From an uncultured Bacteroidales bacterium (GTDB lineage: Bacteria > Bacteroidota > Bacteroidia > Bacteroidales > Bacteroidaceae): DNA of 60,076 bases. The DNA lies in NCBI GenBank assembly GCA_902801485.1, contig CADCIP010000022.1, positions 1-60,076 of the forward strand. Reading direction: 5' to 3'. The notes beneath the pieces were generated by a model, which worked only from the letters and a program-made list of their open reading frames with translations, did not search any database and was not told the DNA's origin. Every line of letters starts with the position of its first letter. The first letter of the stretch is position 1. Below are positions 58,701 through 60,076 of this stretch, piece by piece. The position numbers and the translations under genes are program-made.

Positions 58701-60076
58701 CAGTCATTACGTTGACGGCATCATATCTCAGAACCAGCGCGAAATAGCACTCCTTAGCGGAAAATACTGGGAGAAGGACAAAGAAGGACAGATAGATGCT
58801 ACAGCCGAACTGAGCAGGCTCCCCTTCAGCCTGGCCAATGCCTTTATGCCGCCCGAAACATTCAAGATGTCGGGGTATGCCCTTGGGAATCTTGAAGTGA
58901 ACGGGCCTGTTAGCAATCCCATCCTCACAGGTATTATAACTACTGACTCGCTCCACATGACGGCGGGCGAATACAACATAAATCTAAGATTCCCTAACGA
59001 CACCCTATACATTAACCAAAGCCATATCGACTTGCAGCAGATAAAGGCCTACGCAGTAGGAAACAATCCCCTGACTCTGGATGGAGACATAGACTTCAGC
59101 AACTTGGACAAAATACAATTGAACCTGAATATGAGTGCCAAGAACTATCAGCTGATTAATGCACGCAAGACCCGCGATGCACTGGCTTACGGAAAAGTCT
59201 TCGTGGATGCCAACAGCAGAATATGGGGCACACTGGACGACCTGAAAGTGCGCGGTGCCCTGACGGTTTTGGGCAATACAGACGTTGCCTATGTCCTGAA
59301 AAACTCACCCATCACGGTAGAAGACCATCTGTCCGAATTGGTAACTTTCTGCGACTTTACAGACACAGTGACCGTAGAACCAGAAGTAACAGCTAACCAG
59401 CACCTGGATGTTCAGATGACTATTACCATCGACCCCACTGTAAAGGTTCTTTGCCTGTTGAGCGACGACGGACGCGACCGTATAGAACTGCAGGGAGGCG
59501 GCAACATAAATATGACCTACGACCTACAGAACGAACTGCAGATGTACGGGCGCTACACCATAGATGAAGGTACCATGCGCTACTCGTTGATGGCCATCCC
59601 GCTGAACGACTTCAAGATAGCTGGAGGTAGCTATGTGGAGTTTGTAGGCGACATCATGAATCCCCGTCTGAACATTGCTGCCAGCGAACGCGTAAAGTCA
59701 AGTGTTACCGAGAACGGCGTACCCAAGAACGTTACCTTTGACGTAGGACTGAAGATTACCCAAATGCTGAACAATATGGGGCTGAAATTCACCCTCGACG
59801 CACCGGAAGACATAACTGTACAGAACGAGCTCTCGGGTATGTCGGAAGAAGAACGCGGACGTATCGCCATTACCATGCTGGTAACTGGAATGTACCTGAA
59901 CGACAGCAGTGATATGCAAGGTGGCTTCGATGCATCCAACACTATGAATGCCTATCTGCAGGGAGCTATCAACAATCTGGCGGGTCAGGCGCTAAGCAAT
60001 TCGGTGGACCTGAACTTTGGCATAGAGAACAACACCCATCAGGGTGGAGAACAGACTACAGATTACAGTTTCAGCT
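55777..60076 (+). CDS. TamB-like translocation/assembly protein (second copy), 3' end outside window
   Basis: ATG at 55777 opens a frame that stays open for 1433 codons to the window end. It begins MKRVLKWTCAIILTPVLL with one membrane helix, then the PPVQRWVVREISEYAS motif shared with TamB proteins. A long beta-helical body with repeated D-L-x-L strands follows. The C-terminal DUF490 part is reached (MYGRYTIDEGTMRYSLM, VTFDVGLKITQMLNNMG, SGMSEEERGRIAITML). It is a paralogue of the gene at 38043, with little direct sequence identity. A -7 element TACCTTTG lies at 55745-55752. It is the last gene in the window. Confidence 0.92.
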   Translation, partial: MKRVLKWTCAIILTPVLLIIILMAVFYIPPVQRWVVREISEYASEQSGLDITMEKATISFLLDLELHNLNICDHGKEILNVEEAVVDLNMWRILSLKVGVEAVKLQNGNVDTRELIATLRLKGRLHDFNLRADNVDLRHNSIILNGATIDGCNLDIALIDTTVIDTTESTPVTWGFDIKKVAIMDSRIMLHMPYDSMVLQTGIKEALLESGDIDLEKNTYRVKKLKIRADSLHYDLPYKPKMTDGLDPSHIALYDFSTDLENAIFKLQDNYLAVNLRQLRLKEQCGLSIDTLQANIIMDTTSLMVQGLKLATMHSRASGDADIHWKALEPQPTRPRRELSTALRARIGHEDILALAGNYLPADLRRVYPQQPLELDIAAYGNTDSMNIAESRITIPTVIDIRTNGNATNLTDSLHLGADMRWDVKTMNLNFLKQYLGLHDVNLPPMILHADTRLTESKKISADAMLQEGKGNVHLRGNIDLSLMAYAAKMRINDLQIHDFLPHDSIYNLTANASIHGAGTDPLSVYTSFEAKADIEHLKYASWNMDSVMVQGKLKGGEGRLEMSSNNDLLSMQACAEASIKERKLKTSNFYLDLNKINLYALGLAKKKVSASMVMHVEGDSDFEQTHNLAGTLQALEMSVNDTVFHPVDLSLNLQFTPTSINAKADAGDLEFRMKSVQGLDSLLARSNSFINELGRELDSLRIDQDTLQSLLPYAELHLHGGQKNPIFNILKHVVGYQYKELHMDIASNPEDGLNGRGYIHHLNTGAIQLDTITCHIKQQEKGLSMQAKVKNGPKNKVASFESTINTNLTSNGATAHLIFLDAKGQKGIDIGMQADVTPEALNVHFNPLNPVIAYRNFKLNEGNYIRLIKGNKVKAMLDLLADDGTGLKLYSTDHNEEAQQDISLSVNRLNLGELSSVMPFMPMIEGFLHGDFHYMQADSTITLSTDMTVKGMKYKGTGMGDIGLNLIYLPNTDGSHYVDGIISQNQREIALLSGKYWEKDKEGQIDATAELSRLPFSLANAFMPPETFKMSGYALGNLEVNGPVSNPILTGIITTDSLHMTAGEYNINLRFPNDTLYINQSHIDLQQIKAYAVGNNPLTLDGDIDFSNLDKIQLNLNMSAKNYQLINARKTRDALAYGKVFVDANSRIWGTLDDLKVRGALTVLGNTDVAYVLKNSPITVEDHLSELVTFCDFTDTVTVEPEVTANQHLDVQMTITIDPTVKVLCLLSDDGRDRIELQGGGNINMTYDLQNELQMYGRYTIDEGTMRYSLMAIPLNDFKIAGGSYVEFVGDIMNPRLNIAASERVKSSVTENGVPKNVTFDVGLKITQMLNNMGLKFTLDAPEDITVQNELSGMSEEERGRIAITMLVTGMYLNDSSDMQGGFDASNTMNAYLQGAINNLAGQALSNSVDLNFGIENNTHQGGEQTTDYSFS

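Overview
The window is chromosomal DNA from a member of the Bacteroidales, most likely Prevotella or a close relative. The evidence is a complete nqrABCDEF operon, DUF4199/DUF6452/DUF6048 and smalltalk genes, BlaI/M56-TonB and TamB pairs, a probable type IX secretion sorting tail, and many promoters of the Bacteroidetes form TTG-N19/20-TAnnTTTG. Three tRNA genes (Thr-UGU, His-GUG, initiator Met) and one cobalamin riboswitch are present. I found no transposase, integrase, CRISPR array or phage structural gene.

Layout. 1-1500: the end of a probable HU-like protein gene, a 31-residue smalltalk peptide and a secreted protein made of short YDRSGS repeats. 1576-7166: a left-facing operon (PARG-like macrodomain hydrolase, GNAT, SprT-like protease) and a right-facing AAA+ ATPase. 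Between them lies a 1.9-kb island bounded by 67-bp inverted repeats (63/67 identical) that carry outward promoters. The island holds heptamer arrays, a long leader or small RNA, and an unrecognised gene. 7196-11452: an M48 lipoprotein protease, tRNA-Thr with a 93-bp tandem repeat, then DUF4199, glycosyltransferase, DUF6452 and DUF6048 genes. 11666-18196: mntP, apbE, a Crp-family regulator, a fused M3 peptidase/dCMP deaminase and an S41 protease. 18192-28944 (mostly minus strand): tRNA-His, folD, a four-helix-bundle gene, ffh, a YqiA-like hydrolase, rmlDBCA, lptD and an HD hydrolase. 29015-35022: nqrFEDCBA. 35631-42470: M56/BlaI and a tamB homologue. 42533-51077: udk, a secreted protein, maf, a lipoprotein, a GH71/99-like protein, a thioesterase, a flavoprotein and an SF1 helicase. 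51110-60076: a cobalamin riboswitch with no ordinary target gene, gdhA, initiator tRNA, tetR, fabG, an RluA-like synthase and a second tamB that runs off the window.

How it fits together. ApbE attaches FMN to Nqr subunits, so apbE and nqr are functionally linked. LptD, the two TamB proteins and dTDP-rhamnose synthesis serve the outer envelope. The most unusual parts are the inverted-repeat island and its flanking genes, the orphan cobalamin riboswitch transcript, the four-fold promoter repeats and 21-bp palindrome array upstream of nqr, an NqrC with a rubredoxin-like head and Cys-rich tail, and heptamer tracts (GGTTAGC and TTTACNG types) that occupy many intergenic sites, bracket a four-helix-bundle gene and lie inside rmlD.

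All assignments come from reading the sequence and from remembered family features. No database search was run.
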